From a virus, in IMG/VR virus record IMGVR_UViG_3300043399_000587, positions 1-64,000 of that record: DNA of 64,000 nt. One strand, 5' to 3'. Below are positions 1-7,245 of the stretch, piece after piece. Every line of letters starts with the position of its first letter. The stretch's first letter is position 1. Both the position numbers and the translations under genes were made by a program. The notes beneath the pieces are model-generated. The model was not told where the DNA came from. It searched no databases and worked only from the letters and a program-made list of their open reading frames with translations.

Positions 1-1
1 G

Positions 2-886
2 GAAGCTGAAAAGAATCCTCATACAAGCGCATTAGGTAAAGCATTGTATCGTGACTTAAGCAAAGAGAAGAAGGCAAGCCCGCAACAAGTTCAACGCAAC
101 AAAGAGCGGTGGGCACAGCGCCAGGCAGATAAAGAGCAAGGTGTGGCGGAAGGTACTCCGACATCGCTGATGAGACAATACCGTTCAAATGAAAATAATA
201 ATAATCATTCAGAAAATATAGTGCTATTGGCAAAACATTTTGGTACACCAGGAGAACTGTCAGTCGCTCGACGGGCACTAAAATACAGAGATGAGAAGGG
301 TGGATTTGATTATAGTGATCCTAAAGCTAAAAAGTACACAGATTTTCAACTAATGATTCATGAAAAATATTTCCCTCTTCTTAGATTAAAGCAAGGTGTG
401 GCGGAAGGCTCCCTTAACGAGATTAGTCAAGACACTGCTATGTCATACATAAGCAAACGTAAGAACACTGATGTATCTGGCAAAACCCCACAACAGATAG
501 GAAAAATGATCAAGGGTCTCAAAGGTGCCGTAGCAAGAGCGTACGGTGAAAAGCCAACAAGCCCTGCTAAAAACAAAGAGCAAGGTGTGGCGGAAGGATA
601 CCATAACAATATAATGCATGCCTGGAACTCTGGAATGAGTGATGATGAATTAGTAAGAAAATTCGGGCAAGGTGCATTTAATCAATTAAAACGAAAATAC
701 GGTGCCGGTGCCATTCCAGTTCCTGATTTAGTAGGGTATAAGCCAAAAGAACCAGAAGATAAAAAAGTGAGATTGCATAGAGGTTTGGAAGGGCCCGGAA
801 AGGTACTTAAATCAATTATAAAACAGCAAGATGTGAAGGAGGGTCAAGAAGACCTTGATGCCATCAAGAAATTAATGGGTAAATAA
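2..886 (+). CDS. Modular protein with QGVAEG repeats (5' end outside the window)
   Basis: The frame is open to the left edge, so the N-terminus is missing. A TTG at 44 is in frame but there is no reason to start there. The visible protein is a chain of unrelated, basic, hydrophilic segments separated by near-identical linkers (KEQGVAEG, LKQGVAEG, KEQGVAEG, then a degenerate QDVKEG near the C-terminus). The same linker occurs in the 979-residue protein at 47963-50902, with the DNA conserved as well as the protein. V-A-E followed by G fits the (L/I)-x-E cleavage preference of T4-type prohead proteases, so I infer a precursor of internal head proteins. The segments themselves are not recognised. 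A perfect palindrome follows the stop codon. Confidence 0.75.
   Translation, partial: EAEKNPHTSALGKALYRDLSKEKKASPQQVQRNKERWAQRQADKEQGVAEGTPTSLMRQYRSNENNNNHSENIVLLAKHFGTPGELSVARRALKYRDEKGGFDYSDPKAKKYTDFQLMIHEKYFPLLRLKQGVAEGSLNEISQDTAMSYISKRKNTDVSGKTPQQIGKMIKGLKGAVARAYGEKPTSPAKNKEQGVAEGYHNNIMHAWNSGMSDDELVRKFGQGAFNQLKRKYGAGAIPVPDLVGYKPKEPEDKKVRLHRGLEGPGKVLKSIIKQQDVKEGQEDLDAIKKLMGK
131..153 (+). repeat. QGVAEG-encoding dispersed repeat, copy 1
   Basis: Contains the 17-mer GCAAGGTGTGGCGGAAG, read in frame as QGVAE. The same 17-mer is found at 391, 580 and 49141, and with one mismatch at 48823. This copy also shares the upstream AAAGA with the copies near 575 and 49136. Confidence 0.9.
388..409 (+). 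repeat. QGVAEG-encoding dispersed repeat, copy 2
   Basis: Exact copy of the 17-base core at 391-407, in the same reading phase (LKQGVAEG). It joins two segments of the left-edge gene that have no similarity to each other. Confidence 0.9.
575..598 (+). repeat. QGVAEG-encoding dispersed repeat, copy 3
   Basis: Exact copy of the core at 580-596, again read as KEQGVAEG. With copy 2 it brackets a module of about 60 residues. Confidence 0.9.
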
Positions 887-895
887 AATCATAAA

Positions 896-921
896 AAACC
901 TCACTTTATAAAGTGAGGTTT
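896..921 (+). terminator. Perfect palindrome after the modular gene
   Basis: A 26-bp perfect palindrome with arms AAACCTCACTTTA and TAAAGTGAGGTTT starts 10 bp after the stop codon. It has no long T-run beyond the arm, so it could be a weak intrinsic terminator or an RNA-stabilising hairpin. Confidence 0.6.
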
Positions 922-932
922 GCCATATCTGG

Positions 933-940
933 AATAAATA
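933..940 (+). promoter_or_regulatory. Late promoter box upstream of gp32
   Basis: AATAAATA, matching the NATAAATA form seen before many virion genes in this window and the T4 late consensus TATAAATA. Confidence 0.5.
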
Positions 941-942
941 CA

Positions 943-971
943 TTGACGGCAGTAAGAAGATATGCTAAACT
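943..971 (+). promoter_or_regulatory. Sigma70-type promoter for gp32
   Basis: TTGACG (943-948) and TAAACT (966-971) are separated by exactly 17 bp, with TG one base upstream of the -10. It lies just after a late box, so gp32 may be transcribed in both phases. Confidence 0.5.
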
Positions 972-1049
972 TCATTCTGACGTTAGTTACACATAATGTG
1001 TAGCGACATTAAAAAACGAGACCATCTCAATTTTATAAGGAAATTAAAA

Positions 1050-2048
1050 ATGACGACATTAGCGGAAATAAGGGCTAGGATTAAAGCCCAAGAAAACAAA
1101 TCACAACAAAGTTCATCTGGTCCTAGCGACAATTCAATATATCCCCACTGGAACATGGACGAAGGTGCAACAGCTACCGTACGTTTTCTCCCAGACGCAG
1201 ATTCTAATAATACGTTCTTTTGGGTTGAACGACAAATCATCAAACTTGCTTTTAATGGAGTTAAGGGCGATCCTAATATCAAACAAACTGTTGTTCAAGT
1301 TCCATGCATGGAGATGTATGGTGACTCTTGTCCTATTCTTGCTGAAGTTCGTCCTTGGTATAAAGACGAAACTCTCAAAGAAATGGCAAACAAATATTGG
1401 AAAAAGCGTAGTTATCTATTCCAAGCCTTTGTTCGTCAAAATCCTCTTGGCGATGATAAGACTCCCGCAAATCCAATTCGCCGACTAATCATCAGTCCGC
1501 AAATCATTCCTATCATCCGTACAGGTTTGATGGATCCTGAACTGGTTGAACTACCAACTCATTATATGCGAGGTCTTGACTTCAACATTCGTAAGACCAG
1601 CAAGGGTGGCTATGCTGATTACAGCACAAGTACTTGGGCACGCCGTGAATCAGCATTAACGGAGGCAGAACAGGCTGCTATTGAAGCACATGGACTTTTC
1701 AATCTTGCTGATTTTCTTCCTAAGAAGCCGAATGAGGCTGAATTGCGCATCATCAAGGAAATGTTTGAAGCCTCAGTAGAAGGTAAGCCCTACGACAATG
1801 AACGTTGGGGTCAATATTATCGTCCATATGGACTTGAAGCTCCTACAGGTTCTACAACGGCAGAACAACCTGCGTCTACCACGAATAGCGCATCCGTTGC
1901 TCAGTCTGCAATTGATTCTTCACCCCCATGGGAAGATGAACCAACTGCATCGACACAACCTGTCAAGGTTCCAACTACTCCGCCAAGTGATAAGGCTCAG
2001 GACATTTTGGCACTAATTCGTTCTCGTCAAAATAAAACTAACTCTTAA
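1050..2048 (+). CDS. gp32: Single-stranded DNA binding protein gp32
   Basis: T4 gp32-type protein that coats single-stranded DNA in replication and recombination. The N-terminus is basic (MTTLAEIRARIKAQ). A Cys pair (PCMEMYGDSCP) followed by KKRSYLFQAFV lies where the gp32 zinc-binding OB core is expected. The C-terminal part is Pro/Thr/Ser-rich with an acidic SPPWEDEP stretch, like the acidic tail that recruits replication partners. The ATG at 1050 is preferred over an in-frame ATG at 996 because an AAGGA site sits before it and family members begin close to this motif. uvsX and uvsY lie just downstream. Confidence 0.93.
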   Translation: MTTLAEIRARIKAQENKSQQSSSGPSDNSIYPHWNMDEGATATVRFLPDADSNNTFFWVERQIIKLAFNGVKGDPNIKQTVVQVPCMEMYGDSCPILAEVRPWYKDETLKEMANKYWKKRSYLFQAFVRQNPLGDDKTPANPIRRLIISPQIIPIIRTGLMDPELVELPTHYMRGLDFNIRKTSKGGYADYSTSTWARRESALTEAEQAAIEAHGLFNLADFLPKKPNEAELRIIKEMFEASVEGKPYDNERWGQYYRPYGLEAPTGSTTAEQPASTTNSASVAQSAIDSSPPWEDEPTASTQPVKVPTTPPSDKAQDILALIRSRQNKTNS

Positions 2049-2063
2049 TTACAATAGGGCACG

Positions 2064-2636
2064 GTGACAACTATAGCCTACTTATACAAATGGACTCATA
2101 TGCCTACAGGTATGTGGTATGTGGGTTCTCGGTCGGCAAAAGGTTGTCATCCTGATGATGGGTATTTGTGCTCAAGTGGTGTAGTTAAACCATTAATTTT
2201 AGAAAACCAAAATGAGTGGAAAAGAGATATTTTAATATTGGGTGATCCCGAATATATTATTAATTTAGAAAATAATTATTTACAAAAATTAGATGCCAAA
2301 AATGATCCAATGTCTTTTAACAAGCACAATGGAGATGGCATTTATGTAACATTGGGTGATAAGAATCCAATGAAAAATCCGTTAATTGCTAAAAAAGTTG
2401 CAAACGCAATACGAGGGGAAAATCATTGGACAAATCATTTAAATGGGGCTACTCATCCTCAGCAAGGTCAAAAAAGACCCAGTATTACTGGCGATAATCA
2501 TCCAAACAAGAAGAAAGAAAACGCATTAAAAATTAGTGATTCTCATAAAGGAAAAAAACATGAGTATGCGTTAGGTGATAAAAATGTAATGCGTGATCCC
2601 AAAATTGCTGCTAAACTTTCAGGTGAAAATCATTAG
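2064..2636 (+). CDS. GIY-YIG homing endonuclease, stopped by an amber codon
   Basis: Seg-like mobile endonuclease inserted between gp32 and the next gene. The GIY-YIG core is near the N-terminus (AYLYKWTHMPTGMWYVGSRS), with a conserved ENNYLQK helix. It is followed by several NUMOD3-like DNA-binding repeats of the form GDKNPMKNP, GENHWTNH and GDNHPNKK. Translation starts at a GTG (2064). The frame hits TAG at 2634-2636, but in the same frame it continues into a typical zinc-finger tail (see 2637-2759). Either the gene is a recent nonsense mutant or the amber codon is read through or suppressed. Confidence 0.85.
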   Translation: MTTIAYLYKWTHMPTGMWYVGSRSAKGCHPDDGYLCSSGVVKPLILENQNEWKRDILILGDPEYIINLENNYLQKLDAKNDPMSFNKHNGDGIYVTLGDKNPMKNPLIAKKVANAIRGENHWTNHLNGATHPQQGQKRPSITGDNHPNKKKENALKISDSHKGKKHEYALGDKNVMRDPKIAAKLSGENH

Positions 2637-2759
2637 ACAGTTAAAAAACAAAAATATCAATGCCCGCATTGCGGAATTTTATGTATTAAAAGTAACTACA
2701 CACGATGGCACGGCAAAAGTTGCAAAAAACAAAAAGGAGTCATATATGACATTACCTGA
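2637..2759 (+). pseudogene. In-frame zinc-finger tail of the GIY-YIG gene beyond the amber stop
   Basis: Directly after the TAG the same frame encodes QCPHCG, then SNYTRWHG and CKKQKG. This is the CxxC...H...C zinc finger that commonly ends phage GIY-YIG endonucleases of this type. The frame closes at TGA 2757-2759 and overlaps the start of the next gene (2746) by 14 bp. One base change would restore a full-length enzyme of 231 residues. Confidence 0.75.
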
Positions 2760-2982
2760 CGAACGCTACCGTGCTTTAAAGCAAGGTAAAAAACTGTTGG
2801 AAGAATTATGTGACCCGGGTAGAACTCCTCGGGTTCCTGCATTAGTAAGAGACAGAGCAAGGGGTGTTTTACGACATTATCCAAGTGATTATGAACTGGA
2901 AAGGATCGCCGACAACTGTCCAGAGTTCCTTGACAAAATCTCATTTGTCGATAAAATGTATATGAACATTCCACACAAATAA
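2746..2982 (+). CDS. BPSL0761-like small protein
   Basis: A 78-residue protein with the pattern MTLPDERYRALKQGKKLLEEL, then RTPRVPALVRDRARGVLRHYPSDYELE. This resembles the BPSL0761 family of uncharacterised small proteins found in Proteobacteria and their phages; its function is unknown. The ATG at 2746 has a clear AAGGAG six bases before it. Longer reading upstream runs into the endonuclease tail and is not credible. It sits 12 bp before uvsX and is probably co-transcribed with it. Confidence 0.8.
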   Translation: MTLPDERYRALKQGKKLLEELCDPGRTPRVPALVRDRARGVLRHYPSDYELERIADNCPEFLDKISFVDKMYMNIPHK

Positions 2983-2994
2983 TAGGAGAATAAA

Positions 2995-4050
2995 TTGGGG
3001 AAACCATTCGATGTTAGCAAATTTAGAAAAGATATTACCAAATCCATTGAAGGACTTAGTATCGGATTTAACGACCCTACTGACTGGGTTAGTACAGGAA
3101 ATCACGCCCTTAATTATCTCATTAGCGGTGATTTTAATAAAGGTGTCCCTCTTGGTAAAGTTACTGTCTTTGCCGGAGAATCAGGATCAGGAAAATCATA
3201 TATCTGTTCCGGAAACCTTGTCCGACACGCACAACAACAGGGAATCTTTGTTGTCCTCATTGATTCAGAAAATGCCTTGGACGAAGATTGGCTAAAGGCA
3301 TTAGGTGTTGATACCAGTGAAGATAAGCTTCTTAAACTCAACATGGCAATGATTGATGACGTTGCCAAAACAATTAGTGAGTTTATGAAAAGTTACAAGG
3401 CACTCCCACCAGAAGATAAGCCTAAAGTTCTATTCATTATCGATTCACTAGGTATGCTATTAACACCTACCGATGTTAATCAGTTCGAAGCAGGCGACAT
3501 GAAAGGTGACATGGGTCGCAAGCCCAAAGCATTGACTAGTCTTGTTCGTAACTGTGTCAACATGTTCGGTAGTCATAACGTTGGATTAGTTGCTACTAAT
3601 CATACATACGCAAGCCAAGATATGTTTGATCCTGATGACAAAATTTCAGGTGGTCAAGGCTTCATTTATGCTTCAAGTATTGTTGTTGCTATGAAAAAAC
3701 TAAAACTTAAAGAAGATGAAGATGGTAACAAAGTAAGTAATGTACGTGGTATTCGTAGTGCATGCAAGGTTATGAAAACACGTTACGCTAAACCTTTTGA
3801 AAGTGTACAGGTTAAGATCCCGTATGATCAGGGAATGAGTCCATTCTCCGGTCTTACTGACTTGATTGAAGGAAAGGGTTTACTTTCAAAAGAAGGTAAT
3901 AGTTTGGTCTATACTACAAAAGACGGAGAAATTATCAAAAAGTTTCGCAAAGGTTGGGAACGAAATGACGATGAATGTCTGAATATTGTAATGAAAGATA
4001 TCATGCTTTCACCGAAAGAAGTTCAATCAGAACCTACTGACGAAAAATAA
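2995..4050 (+). CDS. uvsX: RecA-like recombinase UvsX
   Basis: RecA/RAD51-family ATPase that forms filaments on single-stranded DNA, replaces gp32 and performs strand exchange in T4-type recombination-dependent replication. Walker A is GESGSGKS (residues 61-68) and Walker B is KVLFIIDS (about 144-151). The length (351 aa) fits the family. The start is TTG at 2995 with AGGAG seven bases upstream; no ATG is suitably placed. It lies in the order gp32, uvsX, uvsY, and UvsY is the mediator that loads it. Confidence 0.95.
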   Translation: MGKPFDVSKFRKDITKSIEGLSIGFNDPTDWVSTGNHALNYLISGDFNKGVPLGKVTVFAGESGSGKSYICSGNLVRHAQQQGIFVVLIDSENALDEDWLKALGVDTSEDKLLKLNMAMIDDVAKTISEFMKSYKALPPEDKPKVLFIIDSLGMLLTPTDVNQFEAGDMKGDMGRKPKALTSLVRNCVNMFGSHNVGLVATNHTYASQDMFDPDDKISGGQGFIYASSIVVAMKKLKLKEDEDGNKVSNVRGIRSACKVMKTRYAKPFESVQVKIPYDQGMSPFSGLTDLIEGKGLLSKEGNSLVYTTKDGEIIKKFRKGWERNDDECLNIVMKDIMLSPKEVQSEPTDEK

Positions 4051-4064
4051 AAATTGTACCTACC

Positions 4065-4181
4065 ATGGAAAAGATTATGAGAAATAAAAAGATACCAACA
4101 CGCGGTTCATGTAAAGGCTGGTTTGTTGAAAAATCAGAAACTAAGCTAAGTACTCTATCAACTGAGGAGGAACATGAATAA
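4065..4181 (+). CDS. Small protein of 38 residues, unknown
   Basis: A short frame between uvsX and the next gene begins MEKIMRNKKIPTRGSCKG and ends in an acidic STEEEHE. The stop TAA overlaps the next ATG (TAATG), and the next gene's GAGGAGG ribosome site lies inside it, suggesting translational coupling. No strong ribosome site precedes it. It fills an otherwise unexplained gap in a tightly packed operon, but it could be a chance frame. Confidence 0.5.
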   Translation: MEKIMRNKKIPTRGSCKGWFVEKSETKLSTLSTEEEHE

Positions 4182-4426
4182 TGACATTGAATTTTGTTGC
4201 AGAAGTTTGGGACGCATTACGCAACCATATTGATTTCAACGAACGTAAAGAGGCAGCAGATTCACTAGTGAATCTGCTAATCGAAAACAATTATGAAGCC
4301 GATGAAATTAAAGAATCGTTTCGTGGTGAAAAAGAAATCCTTACAGCATTGAAAGATTATGTAAGTGAACACGAACAAGAAGAATTCGAAGATGACGAAG
4401 AAGAATCGGATGACGATGAATGGTGA
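4181..4426 (+). CDS. Small acidic protein, unknown
   Basis: An 81-residue protein with an amphipathic N-terminal part (NFVAEVWDALRNHIDF) and a strongly acidic C-terminus rich in Asp and Glu. The start has an excellent ribosome site (GAGGAGG, 4164-4170). It lies between uvsX and uvsY, so a role in recombination or replication is possible. No catalytic motif is visible. Confidence 0.8.
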   Translation: MTLNFVAEVWDALRNHIDFNERKEAADSLVNLLIENNYEADEIKESFRGEKEILTALKDYVSEHEQEEFEDDEEESDDDEW

Positions 4427-4429
4427 TAA

Positions 4430-4888
4430 ATGAATTGGTATAGCAGAATAACGCAAAACCTTACAATCATACCTGATTTTATTACACACTATGAAAACGA
4501 ATTAGCAGCGGCAAAGAACGAGGTGAAAATTTATGGCAATGTTGAAAAGAACATTGCCAATTTACCTGGTGTTACCGAACATCGTTTCAACCAATTACAA
4601 GAGATTGAGGCAGTATTAAATTATCTCAATATTCAATTACGGAAAATTCGCCGAAAACATTTTCAAAAATATTTAGAAGCGTATAATAGAGCACTGACCA
4701 GCCGTGACGCAGAAAAATATGTTGATGGTGAAGATGAGGTAATTGACTTTGAAACCATCATTAACGAAGTTGCATTGTTACGCAATCGTTGGTTAGGGAT
4801 TATGAAGGGTCTTGAAGCCAAACAATGGCAGATGGGTCATATTGTTCGCCTGCGTACAGCAGGTATGGAAGACATTACTATAGGATGA
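4430..4888 (+). CDS. uvsY: Recombination mediator UvsY
   Basis: UvsY helps load UvsX onto gp32-coated single-stranded DNA. The 152-residue length, the N-terminal NWYSRITQNLTIIPDFI, the HRFNQLQEIEAVL helix, the basic KIRRKHFQKYLEAYNRALTS region and the LLRNRWLGIMKGLEAKQWQ segment match cyanophage-type UvsY. It follows the acidic protein gene by 3 bp in the same operon. Confidence 0.9.
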   Translation: MNWYSRITQNLTIIPDFITHYENELAAAKNEVKIYGNVEKNIANLPGVTEHRFNQLQEIEAVLNYLNIQLRKIRRKHFQKYLEAYNRALTSRDAEKYVDGEDEVIDFETIINEVALLRNRWLGIMKGLEAKQWQMGHIVRLRTAGMEDITIG

Positions 4889-4891
4889 TTT

Positions 4892-5695
4892 ATGAAATCA
4901 CAAGGATCAAAAGTTTTTAATTTACCGAAAATTCCAAAAATGAACGGTGCTATAGCTCCGTGGGCAGTAAAGTCAATACTAGGGGAATCTGATATATTTT
5001 CAGAAAAAAACATAATCATTAAGAAATATGAAATCGTAGAGATTCCCGAAGATTTGTTAGCGTTGAGTTGTGCATGGCATCGTATTCGCCAAAAAATTAA
5101 AAGTGGGGCCGATCACAATTATCATAGGATCACCTCTTTACTCGATGATAAATTATTTGATTTAGTCCAACAAGAGGATAAAGAGAAAGCAGATTCTATT
5201 AGAAATTATTATAGTAAAAAACTGATGATGCTGACTCTATTGGAAATTAAATTTACCCAATTCAGAGAAGACCTTAACGAATTTTTACAAGGTAACGGTA
5301 AGAAATTTAAAGAACAGTTTTTACCTATGGTATATAGGTTACCTGAATTCTACGAAACAGATTTGCAATTTGAAAATATCAAGTCCAATTTCGAATTGGA
5401 TATCAAAGAAGATAGCAGAAAATTTTTGAGGTCACGTGGAGTTGAAACTACCTTTGAATTTATGCCTATCGCATCTCTCAAAAAAGAAAATAAAAGTATG
5501 AAGCGTACAGAATACTGGTTAAAAACAAAATCAAATAAGTTTGGTTATGTGTTAGTATTAGATGACGTTAATCCACTAAAGTCATTATGGGAGCGTGAGT
5601 TTAAAAAACAAACAATTGTCATGGATGCGACAATGGTCCCAAAAATTCGTGATGGTCTATATTACTATGTATTGTATAATTATACCGTAATTTGA
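4892..5695 (+). CDS. Unknown protein downstream of uvsY
   Basis: A 267-residue hydrophilic, mostly helical protein without a recognised motif. It is rich in Lys, Glu and aromatic residues, with a long charged helix around residues 90-130. It starts 3 bp after uvsY and probably ends the recombination operon. Its TGA stop (5693-5695) is embedded in the -35 element of the first early promoter, so transcription of the two units is tightly abutted. Confidence 0.8.
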   Translation: MKSQGSKVFNLPKIPKMNGAIAPWAVKSILGESDIFSEKNIIIKKYEIVEIPEDLLALSCAWHRIRQKIKSGADHNYHRITSLLDDKLFDLVQQEDKEKADSIRNYYSKKLMMLTLLEIKFTQFREDLNEFLQGNGKKFKEQFLPMVYRLPEFYETDLQFENIKSNFELDIKEDSRKFLRSRGVETTFEFMPIASLKKENKSMKRTEYWLKTKSNKFGYVLVLDDVNPLKSLWEREFKKQTIVMDATMVPKIRDGLYYYVLYNYTVI

Positions 5696-5720
5696 CAATA
5701 AATCCACAGTGTTATATACT
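5692..5720 (+). promoter_or_regulatory. Early promoter P1
   Basis: TTGACA (5692-5697), a 17-bp spacer beginning ATAAAT, and TATACT (5715-5720). The -10 lies inside a dyad with arms CCACAGT (5704) and ACTGTGG (5718). First of eight near-identical promoters. Confidence 0.85.
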
Positions 5721-5744
5721 GTGGGCACAGTAAGGAAAACAGTC

Positions 5745-5939
5745 ATGAAGACTTATCAAGAAGTGATTGAACGTGCTGCCCGCAGGATCTATGATGCTTA
5801 CATGGGCGGCACCTATGACTATTACAATGTGGTCCCCTGCAGTGAGATTGCTTTCATTTTTGAAAAGACCAGTGATGAAGTCCATGAGGATAGTGTAGAG
5901 GCCTTCAAGGCTATTAGCCTTCAAGGTTATTCTAGATAA
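5745..5939 (+). CDS. Early orphan protein, 64 residues
   Basis: First gene behind P1, start ATG 5745 with AAGGAAA upstream. The product begins MKTYQEVIERAARRIYDAY and is acidic toward its end. No family is recognised. It is GC-richer than the virion genes. Its position behind a strong host-type promoter suggests expression at once after infection, as for host-takeover genes. Confidence 0.75.
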   Translation: MKTYQEVIERAARRIYDAYMGGTYDYYNVVPCSEIAFIFEKTSDEVHEDSVEAFKAISLQGYSR

Positions 5940-5986
5940 CCCTGCATGGCGCTAGGTAAGCTTTCCGAGAAGTAAGGAGCACAGTT

Positions 5987-6154
5987 ATGAAGACCAACTT
6001 GTTCAACTCCCGTCATCACGCCCGCGTGGGCCCCGGCGGCTGGTTCTGCACTTGCTGCGGTCCGGCTCCTAAGAATCGCAAGGTTGTTGTCCGGCAGCAC
6101 AAGCGTAGGATCACCCGTATTTTGGATAAGCTTGAGCATGATGTTCAGGCTTGA
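5987..6154 (+). CDS. Early orphan protein, 55 residues, basic with Cys motif
   Basis: ATG 5987 is preceded by TAAGGAG. The product has a GGWFCTCCGPAP segment followed by a strongly basic KNRKVVVRQHKRRITR stretch. A small metal site or nucleic-acid binding is possible but unproven. The gene is GC-rich relative to the genome. Its stop TGA is part of the TTGACA of promoter P2. It shares a transcript with the gene at 5745. Confidence 0.7.
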   Translation: MKTNLFNSRHHARVGPGGWFCTCCGPAPKNRKVVVRQHKRRITRILDKLEHDVQA

Positions 6155-6179
6155 CAATAAATGGGTTTGGGAATACAAT
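6151..6179 (+). promoter_or_regulatory. Early promoter P2
   Basis: TTGACA (6151-6156), 17-bp spacer beginning ATAAAT, TACAAT (6174-6179). A dyad CAATAC-TT-GTATTG spans 6176-6189, over the -10 and the expected start site. Confidence 0.85.
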
Positions 6180-6208
6180 ACTTGTATTGATTGATCAAGG
6201 AGTCTGAT

Positions 6209-6451
6209 ATGACTATCAAGCGTTTCAAGCAATCCCAACGTTTTCGTGTTATTGTCGGTCCTGCGTGTTTCTATGCTACTGCCAAACAGATTCGCAATGG
6301 GGTTGGTGGTTTCATCAAGTGCAACGCCGCAACCCAAAAGGCTCTCGACGCCCTAGAATTTACCCGTTCGGGTAAAGGTCTTGCTGACCAGTGCGCCGTG
6401 GGTCTTGCTGGTACTTGGGAAGGTCTGCAAGTCCAGTTAGATTTGGCTTGA
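6209..6451 (+). CDS. Early orphan protein, 80 residues
   Basis: ATG 6209 follows AAGGAGT. The product begins MTIKRFKQSQRFRVIVG and is basic at the N-terminus, with a small Ala/Gly-rich middle. It is unrecognised. It is the sole gene between P2 and P3, and its stop TGA overlaps the -35 element of P3. Confidence 0.75.
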   Translation: MTIKRFKQSQRFRVIVGPACFYATAKQIRNGVGGFIKCNAATQKALDALEFTRSGKGLADQCAVGLAGTWEGLQVQLDLA

Positions 6452-6476
6452 CAATAAATCCATAAGGCTCTATAAT
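6448..6476 (+). promoter_or_regulatory. Early promoter P3
   Basis: TTGACA (6448-6453), 17-bp spacer beginning ATAAAT, perfect TATAAT (6471-6476). A dyad CTCTA-TAA-TAGAG (6468-6480) is centred on the -10. Confidence 0.88.
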
Positions 6477-6507
6477 AGAGTCTTATTCAGTCAGAAGGAG
6501 TCCTGTG

Positions 6508-6720
6508 ATGGGCTACAAGGTTCTTGGTCGTACTGATGAACTGCTCAAGGGGTACGGACCTCGTAAGGGCCTCGAAGGCCCCTTCATTTATATCAACGGT
6601 AGGATTCTGTACTACGATCCCAAAGCTGGTAAGTATTGGGACCCTCGCACCGACTTCTACGTTGAGCAGGACGAAATGGACCTGCTTAACAAAGAACTTG
6701 CTAGATTCCTTTCTCGGTAA
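6508..6720 (+). CDS. Early orphan protein, 70 residues
   Basis: ATG 6508 is seven bases after AAGGAG; a GTG directly before it is less well spaced. The product contains GPFIYINGRILYYDPKAGKY, a beta-rich stretch, followed by an acidic helix. It is unrecognised. It is the only gene behind P3. Confidence 0.75.
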   Translation: MGYKVLGRTDELLKGYGPRKGLEGPFIYINGRILYYDPKAGKYWDPRTDFYVEQDEMDLLNKELARFLSR

Positions 6721-6722
6721 AT

Positions 6723-6751
6723 TTGACAATAAATCAGTTTGGGCATACAAT
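6723..6751 (+). promoter_or_regulatory. Early promoter P4
   Basis: TTGACA (6723-6728), 17-bp spacer beginning ATAAAT, TACAAT (6746-6751). The 12-bp palindrome AATACATGTATT (6749-6760) covers the -10 edge and start region. Confidence 0.85.
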
Positions 6752-6777
6752 ACATGTATTCGTTAACAGGAGCATGT

Positions 6778-6963
6778 ATGCTTAATACACTTAATGATTT
6801 TATTCGTAAAGTAGAAAGTCTGAAAAACATTTCAGATGCCTACGATGTTTTTGAAGATGAATGCACGGACCAACTCCGTGATGAAATCTATAATTTTGCT
6901 GATCCTGAGGATTACGAACCTTTCCGCGCTGCCATGCACAATTTAGGTTTTGACACTTACTAA
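6778..6963 (+). CDS. Early orphan protein, 61 residues, acidic
   Basis: ATG 6778 follows AGGAG; a nearby ATG at 6774 is out of frame. The product is acidic and helical (DAYDVFEDECTDQLRDEIY). Small acidic early phage proteins can be DNA mimics or inhibitors, but nothing specific supports that here. It is the sole gene behind P4. Confidence 0.75.
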   Translation: MLNTLNDFIRKVESLKNISDAYDVFEDECTDQLRDEIYNFADPEDYEPFRAAMHNLGFDTY

Positions 6964-6981
6964 TTTGTTACATACCCGAAT

Positions 6982-7010
6982 TTGACAATAAATGGATTCG
7001 GGTATATAAT
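6982..7010 (+). promoter_or_regulatory. Early promoter P5 with the -35 in the loop of a dyad
   Basis: TTGACA (6982-6987), 17-bp spacer, TATAAT (7005-7010). A perfect 10-bp inverted repeat, ATACCCGAAT (6972-6981) and ATTCGGGTAT (6996-7005), flanks the -35 element. Confidence 0.88.
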
Positions 7011-7040
7011 AGAATCTTAGACAGTTGATTAACGGATTTT

Positions 7041-7208
7041 ATGTATCAAGTCGTTGTAAAGAAACTTATTGATGTTGGTATCAAAAAAGTCCGTTTTATC
7101 GGTACTAACGAAGAATGTGTGCGTTGGATGACCAATCATCGTTGGGGGTACTATGAACTCCTTGGGCCTGATGGGCGTCTTCGCTCTTATGTGCTTGGTA
7201 AAATCTAA
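7041..7208 (+). CDS. Early orphan protein, 55 residues
   Basis: ATG 7041, behind P5, with only a weak ribosome site (ACGGA). The product begins MYQVVVKKLIDVGIKKVRF and has a WMTNHRWGYYELLG segment. It is basic, probably a compact alpha-beta fold, and unrecognised. Confidence 0.7.
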   Translation: MYQVVVKKLIDVGIKKVRFIGTNEECVRWMTNHRWGYYELLGPDGRLRSYVLGKI

Positions 7209-7216
7209 CCCAGAAT

Positions 7217-7245
7217 TTGACAATAAATCCCAATCCTGATATACT
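7217..7245 (+). promoter_or_regulatory. Early promoter P6
   Basis: TTGACA (7217-7222), 17-bp spacer beginning ATAAAT, TATACT (7240-7245). A short dyad ATAC-T-GTAT lies at 7241-7249. Confidence 0.85.

Noticed and set aside
886-996. tRNA or small RNA gene in the gap before gp32
   Set aside because: The palindrome is a simple hairpin; no cloverleaf could be folded. No tRNA was seen in the other gaps either.
996-1049. Upstream start for gp32 at 996
   Set aside because: Adds 18 residues unlike the family and has no ribosome site; ATG 1050 has AAGGA.
2593-2745. Longer N-terminus for the BPSL0761-like protein
   Set aside because: This part overlaps the endonuclease and its zinc-finger tail in another frame; ATG 2746 has a proper ribosome site.
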